A stretch of DNA of 21,636 bases, from the NCBI RefSeq assembly GCF_938030785.1, contig NZ_CALHIK010000180.1, forward strand, positions 1 through 21,636. Direction: 5' to 3'. This document shows positions 1 through 7,610 of the stretch, piece after piece. The notes under the pieces are model-generated. The model saw only the letters and a list, made by a program, of their open reading frames with translations. It had not been told where the DNA came from and did not search any database. How positions within the stretch are numbered: position 1 is the stretch's first letter; every line of letters starts with the position of its first letter. The DNA is from an uncultured Campylobacter sp. (GTDB lineage Bacteria > Campylobacterota > Campylobacteria > Campylobacterales > Campylobacteraceae). The translations under genes were made by a program, and so were the position numbers.

Positions 1-68
1 TTGATGTTTAAGCTGCGGGCTTTGATGAAAAACAAAATGACGAATTTGACGATTATGCCTGGGCTCAT
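1..68 (-). CDS. 5'-terminal fragment of an unidentified, probably membrane, protein
   Basis: Only the first 22 codons lie in the window; the gene runs off the left edge. The ATG at 68-66 has a strong ribosome binding site, GGAGAGG, at 80-74. The visible start reads MSPGIIVKFVILFFIKARS, a hydrophobic stretch ending in basic residues, as in a first membrane segment or signal anchor. It has the same orientation as radA, 747 bp downstream of it. The plus strand is also open here (1-111), but that reading has no ribosome binding site. I do not recognise the family. In C. jejuni, atpB lies beyond radA, but this start does not look like AtpB to me. Confidence 0.4.
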   Translation of the reverse strand, partial: MSPGIIVKFVILFFIKARSLNI

Positions 69-269
69 ACGCACCTCTCCGTTTAAATTTATGAAATTTT
101 ATCCACTCTAAATTTGCGAAATTTTATCCGCGGAACCTGTCCGTAGAATTAGGCTTTGCCGACGGCTTATGCGGCCTGCGTTAAAATTTCATCGCGCTCT
201 CGCTGCGTTGCTATCTTGCCGCCTTGTAGGCTTTGTCTTTTGGCTACGTGAGGCGGACTTGCGCGCTTT

Positions 270-297
270 GGCTTGCGTAGCGTCTCGTTAGCAAGCC
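270..297. repeat. Inverted repeat, 7-bp arms
   Basis: GGCTTGC (270-276) is repeated in inverted form as GCAAGCC (291-297) around a 14-base loop. No T tract follows on either strand, so terminator function is unproven. Confidence 0.35.
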
Positions 298-510
298 CCC
301 TAGGTTGCAGCGTGTCGCAGCAGCGCTCATTCGGCTCGGCGCGCGATACTTTGCTTGTGGTATCCGCACCCGCGCATGAGAGCTTGGCGCCGCTAAAATT
401 TTATCGGCTCTTAGCCCCATGCGATACGTACTGCGCGCCGCGATAGAATTTTGTGCGACGCAAGGACCTACCGAGCTTGGCTTTGCGCCGCATTGCGGCA
501 AAATTTTAAA

Positions 511-561
511 ATTTGCGCCGCAAAGCGCTTGCCTTGTATTGGCCTGGGATGCGGCGCAAAT
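511..561. repeat. Perfect 12-bp inverted repeat in the radA downstream spacer
   Basis: ATTTGCGCCGCA (511-522) pairs exactly with TGCGGCGCAAAT (550-561) around a 27-base loop. AAATTTT-type runs lie just outside both arms and partly extend the pairing. A third, direct copy of the core, TTTGCGCCGCA, lies at 482-492. It could be a repeat element or a transcription end structure for radA, which lies about 250 bp upstream on the minus strand. Confidence 0.45.
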
Positions 562-814
562 GATTAAATTTTAACCGCACCGTCGCCGAGCCGTTTTAAA
601 GCTCAAACGAATTTTTGAGCCGCTACGATACGTGAAATTCCAAAAATCGCGCCTTAGCGATCAAGCCCATTTGCGCTTGCTTGTGAGCCATGCAAAAAGC
701 GGCGTATTTGCGCCCTTCGCCGCGCCCATGTAAAAGCAACGCGTCCCTTGCTGCTCAAAGTCCATTTTCGCTTGCTCGCACCTCTGCCAAGCCGAAGCCA
801 AGAAGCGCACCGTC

Positions 815-2164
815 TCACATCCAATCTAAAATTTGCGTGATCTCGGTGGCGTGAAAAATTTTAAGCCCCTGCGTGTTTTGCGGCTTCATCGGGACGATCG
901 CGTTTTTAAATTTCTGCATCGCGGCTTCTTTCAGGCGCGTATCGAGGTTGAAGATCTCCCTGATCTCGCCGTTTAGGCTCACCTCGCCGATGAAGACGCT
1001 CTCTTTGCTGATCGGGCGGTTTTTGAAGCTGCTTACGATCGCCGCGACGACGGCAAGATCGCACGCTGTTTCGGTGATTTTTACGCCGCCGCTTACGTTT
1101 ACGAAGACGTCGTATCCGCCAAGCCCGATCTCAAGCTTGCGATCAAGTAGCGCCAGAAGCATATCGAGGCGGTTTTTATCAAAGCCCGTGGCGCTGCGCT
1201 TCGGGTAGCCGCTCTCGCACACGAGTGCTTGGATCTCCACGACGAGCGCGCGCGTGCCCTCCATCGTGATCGTAATCGCCGAGCCGCTTACCGCCTTGCC
1301 GCGCGTGAAAAATTTACTCGCGACGTCCTTGGCGCTGACGAGCCCGTGCGGCCCCATCTCAAAAATCCCCACCTCGCTCGTAGCCCCGAAGCGGTTTTTA
1401 AAACCGCGTAAAATTCTAAGCTGTTTGCTCGCATCGCCCTCGAAATACAGCACCACGTCCACCATATGCTCTAATATGCGCGGGCCCGCGATCGAGCCCT
1501 CTTTGGTGATATGGCCGATGATGAAGATCGAAATCCCGCGCGCTTTGGCAAGTCGCATCAGCTCGAACGTGATCTCGCGCACCTGCGTGATCGAGCCAGG
1601 CGCAGAGGGGGCTTTGTCGCTAAAAAGCGTCTGGATGCTGTCGATGACGATAAACTTATAATCCCTGCGCTCCACCTCTTCAAGCACGGCGCTCAGATTG
1701 ATCTCGGTGAGCAAAAACAGCTGCTCGCTTATCGCGCCCAGCCGCTGCGCACGCATTTTGATCTGGCTGGCGCTCTCTTCGCCGCTTACGTAAAGCACGG
1801 CGCGGTCGTCGCTTGCTAAATTCGCCGCGATCTTAAGCAGCAGCGTGGATTTTCCGATACCGGGGCTGCCGCCGATTAGCACGAGCGAGCCCTCCACGAC
1901 GCCGCCTCCGAGGACTAAATTTAGCTCGCTATCCTTGGTGTCGATGCGCGAAATTTGTTCGATTTCTATCTCGCTGATCGCTTTGGCGCTTGCGGACGAG
2001 GTGCGGGCAAGCTCGCCCTCGATCTCTTTTAGCGCCTTAATCTGAGCGGGCTTAAGCTCGACGAAGCTATCGAATGCGCCGCAGTCGGGGCATCTGCCGA
2101 GCCATCTGCTTTGCTGATTGCCGCAGTGCTGACACTCAAAAATCGTGGTTTTAATCTTCGCCAT
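815..2164 (-). CDS. radA: DNA repair protein RadA (Sms)
   Basis: RadA is a RecA-related ATPase that promotes branch migration and processing of recombination intermediates in the cytoplasm. The 449 residues match the usual length. A four-Cys zinc finger is at the N-terminus (C11, C14, C25, C28 in CQHC...CPDC). The Walker A loop GGSPGIGKST is near residues 98-107, the RadA-specific KNRFG motif is near 255, and a Lon-type domain is at the C-terminus. The ATG at 2164 follows a GAGGGATAAAG ribosome binding site. The gene diverges from brnQ across a 199 bp AT-rich spacer. In C. jejuni radA is next to ftsY; here four plus-strand features (brnQ to the DUF1963 remnant) lie between them. Identification is secure. 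Confidence 0.97.
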   Translation of the reverse strand: MAKIKTTIFECQHCGNQQSRWLGRCPDCGAFDSFVELKPAQIKALKEIEGELARTSSASAKAISEIEIEQISRIDTKDSELNLVLGGGVVEGSLVLIGGSPGIGKSTLLLKIAANLASDDRAVLYVSGEESASQIKMRAQRLGAISEQLFLLTEINLSAVLEEVERRDYKFIVIDSIQTLFSDKAPSAPGSITQVREITFELMRLAKARGISIFIIGHITKEGSIAGPRILEHMVDVVLYFEGDASKQLRILRGFKNRFGATSEVGIFEMGPHGLVSAKDVASKFFTRGKAVSGSAITITMEGTRALVVEIQALVCESGYPKRSATGFDKNRLDMLLALLDRKLEIGLGGYDVFVNVSGGVKITETACDLAVVAAIVSSFKNRPISKESVFIGEVSLNGEIREIFNLDTRLKEAAMQKFKNAIVPMKPQNTQGLKIFHATEITQILDWM

Positions 2165-2325
2165 CTTTATCCCTCGCTCATTTTGTCTAAATTTAGCCTT
2201 GAATTTCGCGAAATTATACTTAAAATTTTTAAAATTTTAGCCGCCCCGCGTGCTGTTTGCGGAATCAAAAATCACGGAACAAAGGATTTGCGGCTAAATT
2301 TAAATATGTTTTAAACATTTATAAC

Positions 2326-2331
2326 TATAAT
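2326..2331 (+). promoter_or_regulatory. -10 box (TATAAT) of brnQ
   Basis: A consensus TATAAT lies 33 bp before the brnQ ATG in an AT-rich radA/brnQ divergent spacer. No clear -35 is visible, as is usual for Campylobacter sigma-70 promoters. The expected leader is about 25 nt and contains the AAGAAGG ribosome binding site at 2351-2357. Confidence 0.6.
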
Positions 2332-2363
2332 ACAAACTTTACTTTATTTAAAGAAGGTTTAAG

Positions 2364-3695
2364 ATGAAGGGTAAGCTTAGTAGAAGCCAGTTTTTGACGA
2401 TATCGCTTACGCTATTTGCGATGTTTTTCGGTGCGGGAAATTTTATTTTTCCGCCGGGTCTTGGCAGGGAGTCGGGGCAAAATTTTTATATCGCGATAAT
2501 GTTTTTTTGCGCTACGGCGGTGCTTCTGCCAGTGCTCGGCGTCGCAGGCATTGCGCGCGCAAAGGGACTTCAGAGCCTGGTGCGCCGCATAGATCCGGTG
2601 TTTGCGATCGTTTTTACCGCGCTTTTATATCTTACGATCGGGCCGCTTTTTGCGATACCGCGCGCGGCAAATATGCCTTTTGACATCGCGATTAAGCCTT
2701 TTATTGCAGAAGAGCGTCTTCAAATTTGGCTATTTGTTTATTCTGCGGCATATTTTGCGCTGAACTATTACATCTGTATGAACCCTTCAAAGCTCGTCGA
2801 TCTGCTAGGAAAATACCTCACGCCGATACTTTTGGCGCTTATTTTGCTGCTTTTCGGCGCGGGATTTTTATTTCCGATCGGAGGTTTCGTCGCTCCTAGC
2901 GGAGAGTATGTCGATCACGCCGCAGCAAAGGGCTTCGTAGAGGGCTATCAGACGATGGACGCGCTTGCGTCGCTGGCATTTGGAATCATCGTAATTAACG
3001 CCATTAAAGCAACCGGCGTTAGCGACGAAAAACACCTTGTAACCTCCACGATAAAAGCAGGAATGATGTCGGGCGTCATACTGATGACGATATATTTTAT
3101 GCTGGGCTATCTGGGCGCGACCTCCGCAGAGCTTTTTAAAGATACGCCGAATATCAACGGAGCGGAGCTTTTGTCGCGAGTAAGCGATCATTATTTCGGA
3201 AGAGTTGGCGTCGTGATCCTAGGCAGTGCGTTTTTTCTAGCCTGCATCACCACGACGTTAGGGCTTATAAGCTCGGCTAGCGAATACTTCGAAGAGCTTA
3301 CGAAGGGCAAGATCAAATATAAAACCTGGGCGATCGCTTGGTGCGTGATCGGCTTTGGAGTCGCAAATTTCGGCCTTACGACCATCATCAAAGGCTCCAT
3401 CCCCGTGCTCGTCGCCATCTATCCGATCTCGATCATGCTGATAATCCTCTCGCTGATTAATCCGTGGATCGATTCGAGCAAGCTGATTTACCGCGCCTGC
3501 GTCTATGTCTGCGTCGTCGAGGGCGTCATAAACGGACTTGATATTTTGGGGATTTCGGTGCCGCTTGTGACGTCGTTTGTGAAGATGATGCCGTTTTATG
3601 ATTCGATGCTCGGCTGGATCGTGCCTAGCACCTTGACTTTTGCCGTGACCTACGTGCTGCATCTGATCTTTGAAAAAAGAGACGATAGCTTTTAA
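2364..3695 (+). CDS. brnQ: Branched-chain amino acid transport carrier (BrnQ, LIVCS family)
   Basis: This is an inner membrane secondary transporter for leucine, isoleucine and valine, driven by a cation gradient. The 443 residues are the family's normal length, with about twelve hydrophobic segments throughout. The N-terminus carries the family hallmark FFGAGNFIFPPGLGRESG (about residues 21-38). The start is supported by AAGAAGG eight bases upstream and a TATAAT box. It is a single-gene unit on the plus strand: radA diverges upstream and a terminator-like hairpin lies 25 bp after the stop. No regulator or other transport gene is linked. The exact ion and amino acid preference cannot be read from the sequence. 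Confidence 0.95.
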   Translation: MKGKLSRSQFLTISLTLFAMFFGAGNFIFPPGLGRESGQNFYIAIMFFCATAVLLPVLGVAGIARAKGLQSLVRRIDPVFAIVFTALLYLTIGPLFAIPRAANMPFDIAIKPFIAEERLQIWLFVYSAAYFALNYYICMNPSKLVDLLGKYLTPILLALILLLFGAGFLFPIGGFVAPSGEYVDHAAAKGFVEGYQTMDALASLAFGIIVINAIKATGVSDEKHLVTSTIKAGMMSGVILMTIYFMLGYLGATSAELFKDTPNINGAELLSRVSDHYFGRVGVVILGSAFFLACITTTLGLISSASEYFEELTKGKIKYKTWAIAWCVIGFGVANFGLTTIIKGSIPVLVAIYPISIMLIILSLINPWIDSSKLIYRACVYVCVVEGVINGLDILGISVPLVTSFVKMMPFYDSMLGWIVPSTLTFAVTYVLHLIFEKRDDSF

Positions 3696-3720
3696 ATTTA
3701 AGAGCTATTCTAAAATTTAG

Positions 3721-3755
3721 CCGGGCTCTACGGGGCTCGGCACACTTTTAAATTT
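3721..3755 (+). terminator. Probable terminator after brnQ
   Basis: GCCGGGCTC (3721-3729) and GGGCTCGGC (3734-3742) form a nine-pair stem with two G-T pairs and a TACG loop. The T-rich run ACACTTTTAAATTTT follows. The T tract starts a few bases late, so it is a moderate candidate. Confidence 0.4.
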
Positions 3756-3846
3756 TAATTTACCACCGAATTTAATCTCTCATATTTTTGCCGGAATTTT
3801 GACATATAAAATAAGTCGCCTTCAAAATTTTAACCTAAATTTACGC

Positions 3847-3852
3847 TAGAAT
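3847..3852 (+). promoter_or_regulatory. Candidate -10 box (TAGAAT) for the DUF1963-like gene
   Basis: TAGAAT lies 31 bp before the ATG at 3883, with AAAGGAA as ribosome binding site at 3870-3876. The surrounding spacer is AT-rich and has no -35 consensus. Confidence 0.4.
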
Positions 3853-3882
3853 TATCAAAATAAAATCGCAAAAGGAAATAAG

Positions 3883-5370
3883 ATGGATAAACGGGATGAG
3901 GCGCTAAATCTGGCGCGAGATTTCGAACGCGACGGCTTTAGCATACCTAATTTATACGAGCGGTTTTGGCAGCTGCAAGGTAACGAGACGGCGTATTTTG
4001 CGCTAGCGGATAGCCTGCTGTGCGGGCGGCAAGAGGGCGGCACGCTGCTAAAGGACGCTCTGGGCTACGTAGGCGAGGAGGATTTTAAAGCTCTGATCGC
4101 TACGGCGGTTGAAATTTTGCGCGAAGAGGCGGCAGAGGAGCGCGAAACGAAGCAGAATGAAAGCGCGGCGCAGACGGGAGATAATGCACGCTTGGCGCGG
4201 GCGGACGAAAGCGCAGGCAAAAATGCGCGGCAACGCGGCAGAGATGAAAAGAGCGCGCGCTGGAAAAACGCCGAAGAGGTCATCGCCCCGGCGAGCCTCG
4301 AGTTTGCGCCGTTTTTGCACCCGTATCTGGGTGAGCTTTTTAAATTGCAGCCGAATGAGAGCGCGTATTACGCGGAGTATCCGTGGCGCGGGCTTAGTTA
4401 CGAGAGCTCGCAAATCTGGCGCGAGAAGCTTGCGGATCCGCAGACGAGCAAAGATGACAAACAAAAAATTTTTAGCTGCTTGCTGCAAACCCGCGATCCG
4501 CAAAATATAAAATTTGCCTGCGAGTTCGCGCTTGCAGAGGACTTCTTCGACCGTCCGTGCGACCTGCTTGAATATATTGGCTATTGGCTGGAGGCCGTCG
4601 GATTTACTTTTGAGCGGGTTAAATTTGGCGCAGACGAAGCCGACTCCGATAAATCACAAAAAGCGTCGAACGATGAAATTTGCTTTGGCGGCGAGAAAAC
4701 CAGGCTCAAAAGATACTGCGGGCAGCGCGTGTATCACATAATCTTTCCGCGCGGCTATTTCGGCGCACCCTATGCGCCGCATCTGGCGAAACACCATCCG
4801 ACCTGGCGGTTTGAGGGCGGCAAGGCAGGCTATAAGCTCGGCGGGGTTTTGGATGAGGCGGACGGCGATGCGCAAAATCCGCTTTTTCATATCATCACGC
4901 TTGATCCGCTGCCCCGCGACTTGCCCGTGCGCTCGCTGTCTCGCCTAACCCTCGCCGCTCACGTTAGAGAGGTAAACGAAGGGGAGATAGTCTTTTACGA
5001 GCACGACGCGCAGGGTATGCCGCGGCGTATCGGCGAAAGGACGCAGGTCGAATACGTGCAGGACGAACCGATAAAGGAGTGCGAAGTAACACTTACGCCC
5101 ACGCCGGCGCGCTGGGCGGCTCAGGACTGGGGGATGTCAAACAGCAGACAAAATCTTGCGCGCATCGGCGGCGAGCCCTCGTGGATACAGGGCGCCTCGG
5201 TGCCGACGTGCCCTATATGCGGCGAAAAGATGGAGTTTTTGATGCAGCTTGACAGCGAGCTTCCAAGCTGCGAGCAAGGCGGCGAGGTATATTTCGGCAG
5301 CGGCGGGATTTTATATGTGTTTTGGTGCGAGCGGACGCGGGTGAGCGCGTTTTTTATGCAGTGTACGTGA
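3883..5370 (+). CDS. DUF1963/YwqG-like protein with C-terminal CxxC motif
   Basis: A 495-residue soluble protein of unknown function. The first ~85 residues are helical and acidic. Residues ~85-135 form a highly charged, Ala/Glu/Arg-rich linker that is probably disordered. The rest is a globular domain. The C-terminal part (LARIGGEPSWIQ, then CPIC near 443-446, then FLMQL and FGSGGILYVFWC) resembles the DUF1963/YwqG and PDCD2-C group, where Cys pairs suggest zinc binding. No signal peptide or membrane segment is visible. The start has AAAGGAA six bases upstream. The last ~80 bp of the gene recur, degraded, at 5866-5940 beyond the next gene. The family assignment comes from motif appearance only; YwqG-like proteins have no firmly established activity. 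Confidence 0.7.
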   Translation: MDKRDEALNLARDFERDGFSIPNLYERFWQLQGNETAYFALADSLLCGRQEGGTLLKDALGYVGEEDFKALIATAVEILREEAAEERETKQNESAAQTGDNARLARADESAGKNARQRGRDEKSARWKNAEEVIAPASLEFAPFLHPYLGELFKLQPNESAYYAEYPWRGLSYESSQIWREKLADPQTSKDDKQKIFSCLLQTRDPQNIKFACEFALAEDFFDRPCDLLEYIGYWLEAVGFTFERVKFGADEADSDKSQKASNDEICFGGEKTRLKRYCGQRVYHIIFPRGYFGAPYAPHLAKHHPTWRFEGGKAGYKLGGVLDEADGDAQNPLFHIITLDPLPRDLPVRSLSRLTLAAHVREVNEGEIVFYEHDAQGMPRRIGERTQVEYVQDEPIKECEVTLTPTPARWAAQDWGMSNSRQNLARIGGEPSWIQGASVPTCPICGEKMEFLMQLDSELPSCEQGGEVYFGSGGILYVFWCERTRVSAFFMQCT

Positions 5371-5380
5371 GTAAAATTTA
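5299..5380 (+). repeat. Direct repeat, left copy (3' end of the DUF1963-like gene)
   Basis: This is the intact copy of a ~75-80 bp direct repeat. It covers the last ~24 codons (GGGILYVFWCERTRVSAFF...), the stop codon and GTAAAATTTA beyond. The partner is at 5866-5940. Confidence 0.6.
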
Positions 5381-5394
5381 AGAAAAACGCGCAA

Positions 5395-5847
5395 ATGGAC
5401 GGACGGATGATCACGGCGAAAATAAAAAGAAAGGACGGTATCTGGTATTTTGACGACTATTTTAGGTCGCTTCGCAAGAATGAAAACGAAATAGCAAAGC
5501 CTATCAGGCAGTTCGTCTCGGATCCGAAAAGGTATCTGTTCAGTACGAAAGAAACCCTTCACGACGCCGTTTTGACTGAATTTAAATTTGGCATTTTAAA
5601 AAACGAAGATAGACTGACGATGAAATTTTTATCGCCCTACCGAGATAGAAATTTTAAATTTGTTTTCAAAAACGTCCTAGCCGTCCGCTTCAAAACGGAC
5701 GATAAGAGCTTTAAAAATAACGATCTGATAGTTCATCAATTTTCGCTAAAGCCTAGAGGCGTTTGCGAGTATGATTTTATCTTTGCGAGCGGACAGAGTA
5801 TAACCGTAAAATTTAAACAGCTTGAGATCATTGAGGAATTCTTATAA
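5395..5847 (+). CDS. Hypothetical protein, 150 residues, no recognised family
   Basis: I do not recognise this protein. It is small, soluble and basic, with alternating hydrophobic and charged residues suggesting a mainly beta fold (FKFVFKNVLAVRF, YDFIFASGQSITVKF). It has no signal peptide, membrane segment or Cys cluster. The codons are more AT-rich than those of the DUF1963-like gene 24 bp upstream, which hints at a different origin. Two starts are possible: ATG 5395 (no good ribosome binding site) and ATG 5407 (preceded directly by GGACGG). It probably shares a transcript with the upstream gene. It lies between two direct repeats made of the end of that gene, so it may have arrived as a cassette. 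An accessory or immunity-type role is only a guess from context. Confidence 0.65.
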   Translation: MDGRMITAKIKRKDGIWYFDDYFRSLRKNENEIAKPIRQFVSDPKRYLFSTKETLHDAVLTEFKFGILKNEDRLTMKFLSPYRDRNFKFVFKNVLAVRFKTDDKSFKNNDLIVHQFSLKPRGVCEYDFIFASGQSITVKFKQLEIIEEFL

Positions 5848-5865
5848 GCGCGCTGCTTTGCTGAT

Positions 5866-5940
5866 GGCGGCGAGATTTTGCGTATTTTGGTGCGAATGGA
5901 CGTGGGCGAGCGCGTTTTTATGCGGTGCGTGAGCTAAAAT
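5866..5940 (+). pseudogene. Decayed copy of the 3' end of the DUF1963-like gene
   Basis: The sequence from GGCGGCGAGATTTTG to GCGTGAGCTAAAATT aligns with 5299-5380: shared blocks are TTTTGGTGCGA, GGACG, GAGCGCGTTTTT and CGTGAG. It has small deletions (2 nt near 5881, 1 nt in the T run, 2 nt near the end) that break the frame. It encodes nothing by itself. It is either the scar of a tandem duplication or the far end of an inserted cassette. Confidence 0.6.
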
Positions 5941-6002
5941 TTTGCAAAATTCTAAACGAAAATTGTAAAATTCTAAGTAAAATTTATTCTAAGATAATAA
6001 AG

Positions 6003-6017
6003 CGGCAAAATTTGCCG
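6003..6017. terminator. Small palindrome between convergent genes
   Basis: CGGCAAA and TTTGCCG around a single A lie in the convergent spacer between the 150-residue gene and ftsY. They might serve as a weak two-way transcription end. The stem is short and lacks a clear T tract. Confidence 0.25.
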
Positions 6018-6083
6018 AGCATTTCGGCGCGTAAAATTTAAGCTTGTTCGGCGAGAATATGTAAATTTAAGCAGGCGCGAGGC

Positions 6084-6947
6084 TTAGGCGTAAATCCCAT
6101 CCACCAGCGTCTCTACGAACTCATCCGAGTTAAATTCCGCTAAATCCTCCATCCGCTCGCCCACGCCGACGAAAAGTATCGGCAGCCGCAGTTCGCGCGC
6201 TATGGCGAAAAGTGCGCCGCCTTTGGGCGTGCCGTCGAGCTTCGTGATGATGATGCCGTCGAGCTTCACAATCTCGTTGAATGCCCTAGCTTGCGCGACG
6301 CTGTGATTGCCCTGAGTGGCGTCGAGCACGATGATCTTGCGGTGCGGTGCGCCGCTTTTTGCGCGGTCGCATATGCGCACGATCTTCTCTAACTCCGTGG
6401 CTAAATTTTTCTGATTTTGCAGGCGTCCCGCGGTGTCGATCAGGACGCGATCGATGTTTTTTGCGCTTGCCGAGCTTACGGTGTCAAACGCCACGGCCGC
6501 GGGATCGTGCCCCTGCGCGGTCGCTACGATCGGCAAATTTAGAATCTGCGCCCATCTGCGCAGCTGCTCGACCGCGCCCGCGCGAAAGGTATCGCATGCG
6601 CCTAAAATCACGCTTTCGCCGCTATTTTTATATAAATTTGCAAGCTTTGCGATGCTGGTGGTCTTGCCTGCGCCGTTTACGCCTAAAATAAGCTCGACGA
6701 AAGGCTTTTCATCCACAGCTCGCGCAATCTCGTAATCGAAATAGCTCTTTAAAACGTCCTTGAGATCATCTTTGGCGACCAGCTTTTTTGCAGGCAGTTT
6801 TTCTAAAATTTCCTCCACGAGCTCGTAGCCTACGTCGGCTTCAAGCAGCATCTCTTCTAGAATTTCTTTTGAAATTTTATCCTCGCCCTTCGCGTCCAGC
6901 ATCGCACCTATGGTCTTGCTAAGCCCCTTTTTAAAAAATTCGAACAT
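6084..6947 (-). CDS. ftsY: Signal recognition particle receptor FtsY
   Basis: FtsY is the SRP receptor GTPase that docks ribosome-SRP complexes at the inner membrane for co-translational insertion. The 287 residues contain essentially only the N and G domains; the long acidic N-terminal A domain of enterobacterial FtsY is absent. Visible GTPase motifs are GVNGAGKTT (~89-97), DTFRAGA (119-125), DTAGR (171-175) and TKLDG (235-239), followed by GVGERMEDL. A short amphipathic start (MFEFFKKGLSKTIG) may contact the membrane. The ATG overlaps the stop of the upstream thioredoxin-like gene (TGATG), so the two are translationally coupled. This order matches what I recall from C. jejuni. Confidence 0.97.
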   Translation of the reverse strand: MFEFFKKGLSKTIGAMLDAKGEDKISKEILEEMLLEADVGYELVEEILEKLPAKKLVAKDDLKDVLKSYFDYEIARAVDEKPFVELILGVNGAGKTTSIAKLANLYKNSGESVILGACDTFRAGAVEQLRRWAQILNLPIVATAQGHDPAAVAFDTVSSASAKNIDRVLIDTAGRLQNQKNLATELEKIVRICDRAKSGAPHRKIIVLDATQGNHSVAQARAFNEIVKLDGIIITKLDGTPKGGALFAIARELRLPILFVGVGERMEDLAEFNSDEFVETLVDGIYA

Positions 6948-7528
6948 CAGAAAATTTTCTCCAATTCGGTCATTAAAATTTCTTCCGGCATCAGCCCGAA
7001 ATACTGCGCGCTAAACTCGCCCTTTTCGTCGTAGATCGCCATATACGGCACTTCGTTTATGCCGCCTAGCGCCTTGATGAAAAAGTCGTTCGCCTCGCCG
7101 TAAGCGATCGCGTAATTTACCTCGTGCGCGCTTGCGTAATTTTTTGCATCGTCTAAATTTGCATCACCGATCATCACGCCGATTATGTCAAGCTTGCCTG
7201 AGTAGGCTTGTTTGGCGGCATTTAGTGCGCTTACCTGCACGGCACAGGCGTCGCACCATGGCGTAAAAAACGTAAATAGCGTCACGGTGGAGTTATTATC
7301 GATTCGAAAACCCTGCTTCGTCTTTTGCATATTTAAAATTTTTCCGTTATTAAGCTGAAGTGTAAAAGGAGCGGTATAATCGACCTGGATTACGGCTTCG
7401 GTTTCGGACTGCGGCTGCGTGGCGTTGGCCTCGGTCGGGGTATCGCTTGATTTTTTATCTTCATCATCTCCGCAACCTGCAAGAAACAAAAAAGCCGTAA
7501 AAAGCGCTAGAAAAAAACGAAATTTCAT
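6947..7528 (-). CDS. Thioredoxin-like (TlpA/ResA type) lipoprotein
   Basis: Predicted cell-envelope thiol-disulfide protein of 193 residues. I place the start at 7528 rather than at the in-frame ATG at 7564. From 7528 the protein opens with a lipoprotein signal, MKFRFFLALFTAFLFLAGC (lipid-bearing Cys 19), and has AGG at the right distance. The 7564 codon lies upstream of the TATAAT promoter box. A polar linker follows, then a thioredoxin fold with FFTPWCDAC (C92, C95), the redox-active CxxC. A late VPYMAIYDEKG stretch holds the cis-proline typical of thioredoxins. It is coupled to ftsY by a one-base overlap. The likely role is reducing or maintaining envelope disulfides, perhaps for cytochrome c maturation; the client is unknown. 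Confidence 0.85.
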   Translation of the reverse strand: MKFRFFLALFTAFLFLAGCGDDEDKKSSDTPTEANATQPQSETEAVIQVDYTAPFTLQLNNGKILNMQKTKQGFRIDNNSTVTLFTFFTPWCDACAVQVSALNAAKQAYSGKLDIIGVMIGDANLDDAKNYASAHEVNYAIAYGEANDFFIKALGGINEVPYMAIYDEKGEFSAQYFGLMPEEILMTELEKIF

Positions 7529-7555
7529 ACTAAACCTTGAGAATTTTATCGCAAA

Positions 7556-7561
7556 ATTATA
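7556..7561 (-). promoter_or_regulatory. -10 box (TATAAT) for the thioredoxin lipoprotein-ftsY pair
   Basis: Read on the minus strand, TTTTTTGTATAAT gives a TG next to a consensus TATAAT, 28 bp before the chosen ATG at 7528. Its position argues against the longer start at 7564. Confidence 0.6.
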
Positions 7562-7610
7562 CAAAAAATAGCTAAAATAAGCGTTAATATTTTATTCGAA
7601 AGATCAAACG

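Larger units (their letters stand above)
69..814. other. Long spacer without a convincing gene
   Basis: About 750 bp downstream of radA in which no reading frame looks like a conserved protein. Open stretches on the minus strand (for example 501-244) are rich in Arg, Ser and Ala and have no ribosome binding site. The DNA has repeated GC-rich words (GCGCCGCA, CTTGCGTAGCG) between AAAATTTT tracts and contains at least two inverted repeats, listed separately. It may be decayed coding sequence or an accumulation of short repeats. Confidence 0.5.

Noticed and set aside
244..501. Minus-strand 85-codon frame in the first spacer
   Set aside because: No ribosome binding site, biased Arg/Ser/Ala composition and no recognisable domain; it looks like chance opening in repeat-rich DNA.
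661..810. Minus-strand 49-codon frame from GTG 810 (VRFLASAWQRCEQAKMDF...) just after the radA stop
   Set aside because: It reads somewhat like protein, but it lacks a ribosome binding site, starts on GTG, and neighbouring frames are about equally open in this GC-rich stretch. I could not connect it to any family.
1254..1661. Plus-strand frames opposite radA
   Set aside because: They are the reverse of strongly conserved RadA coding sequence and have no motif of their own.
7529..7564. Longer N-terminus for the thioredoxin-like lipoprotein from ATG 7564
   Set aside because: It would bury the lipoprotein signal, has no ribosome binding site, and lies upstream of the TATAAT box that should drive the gene.
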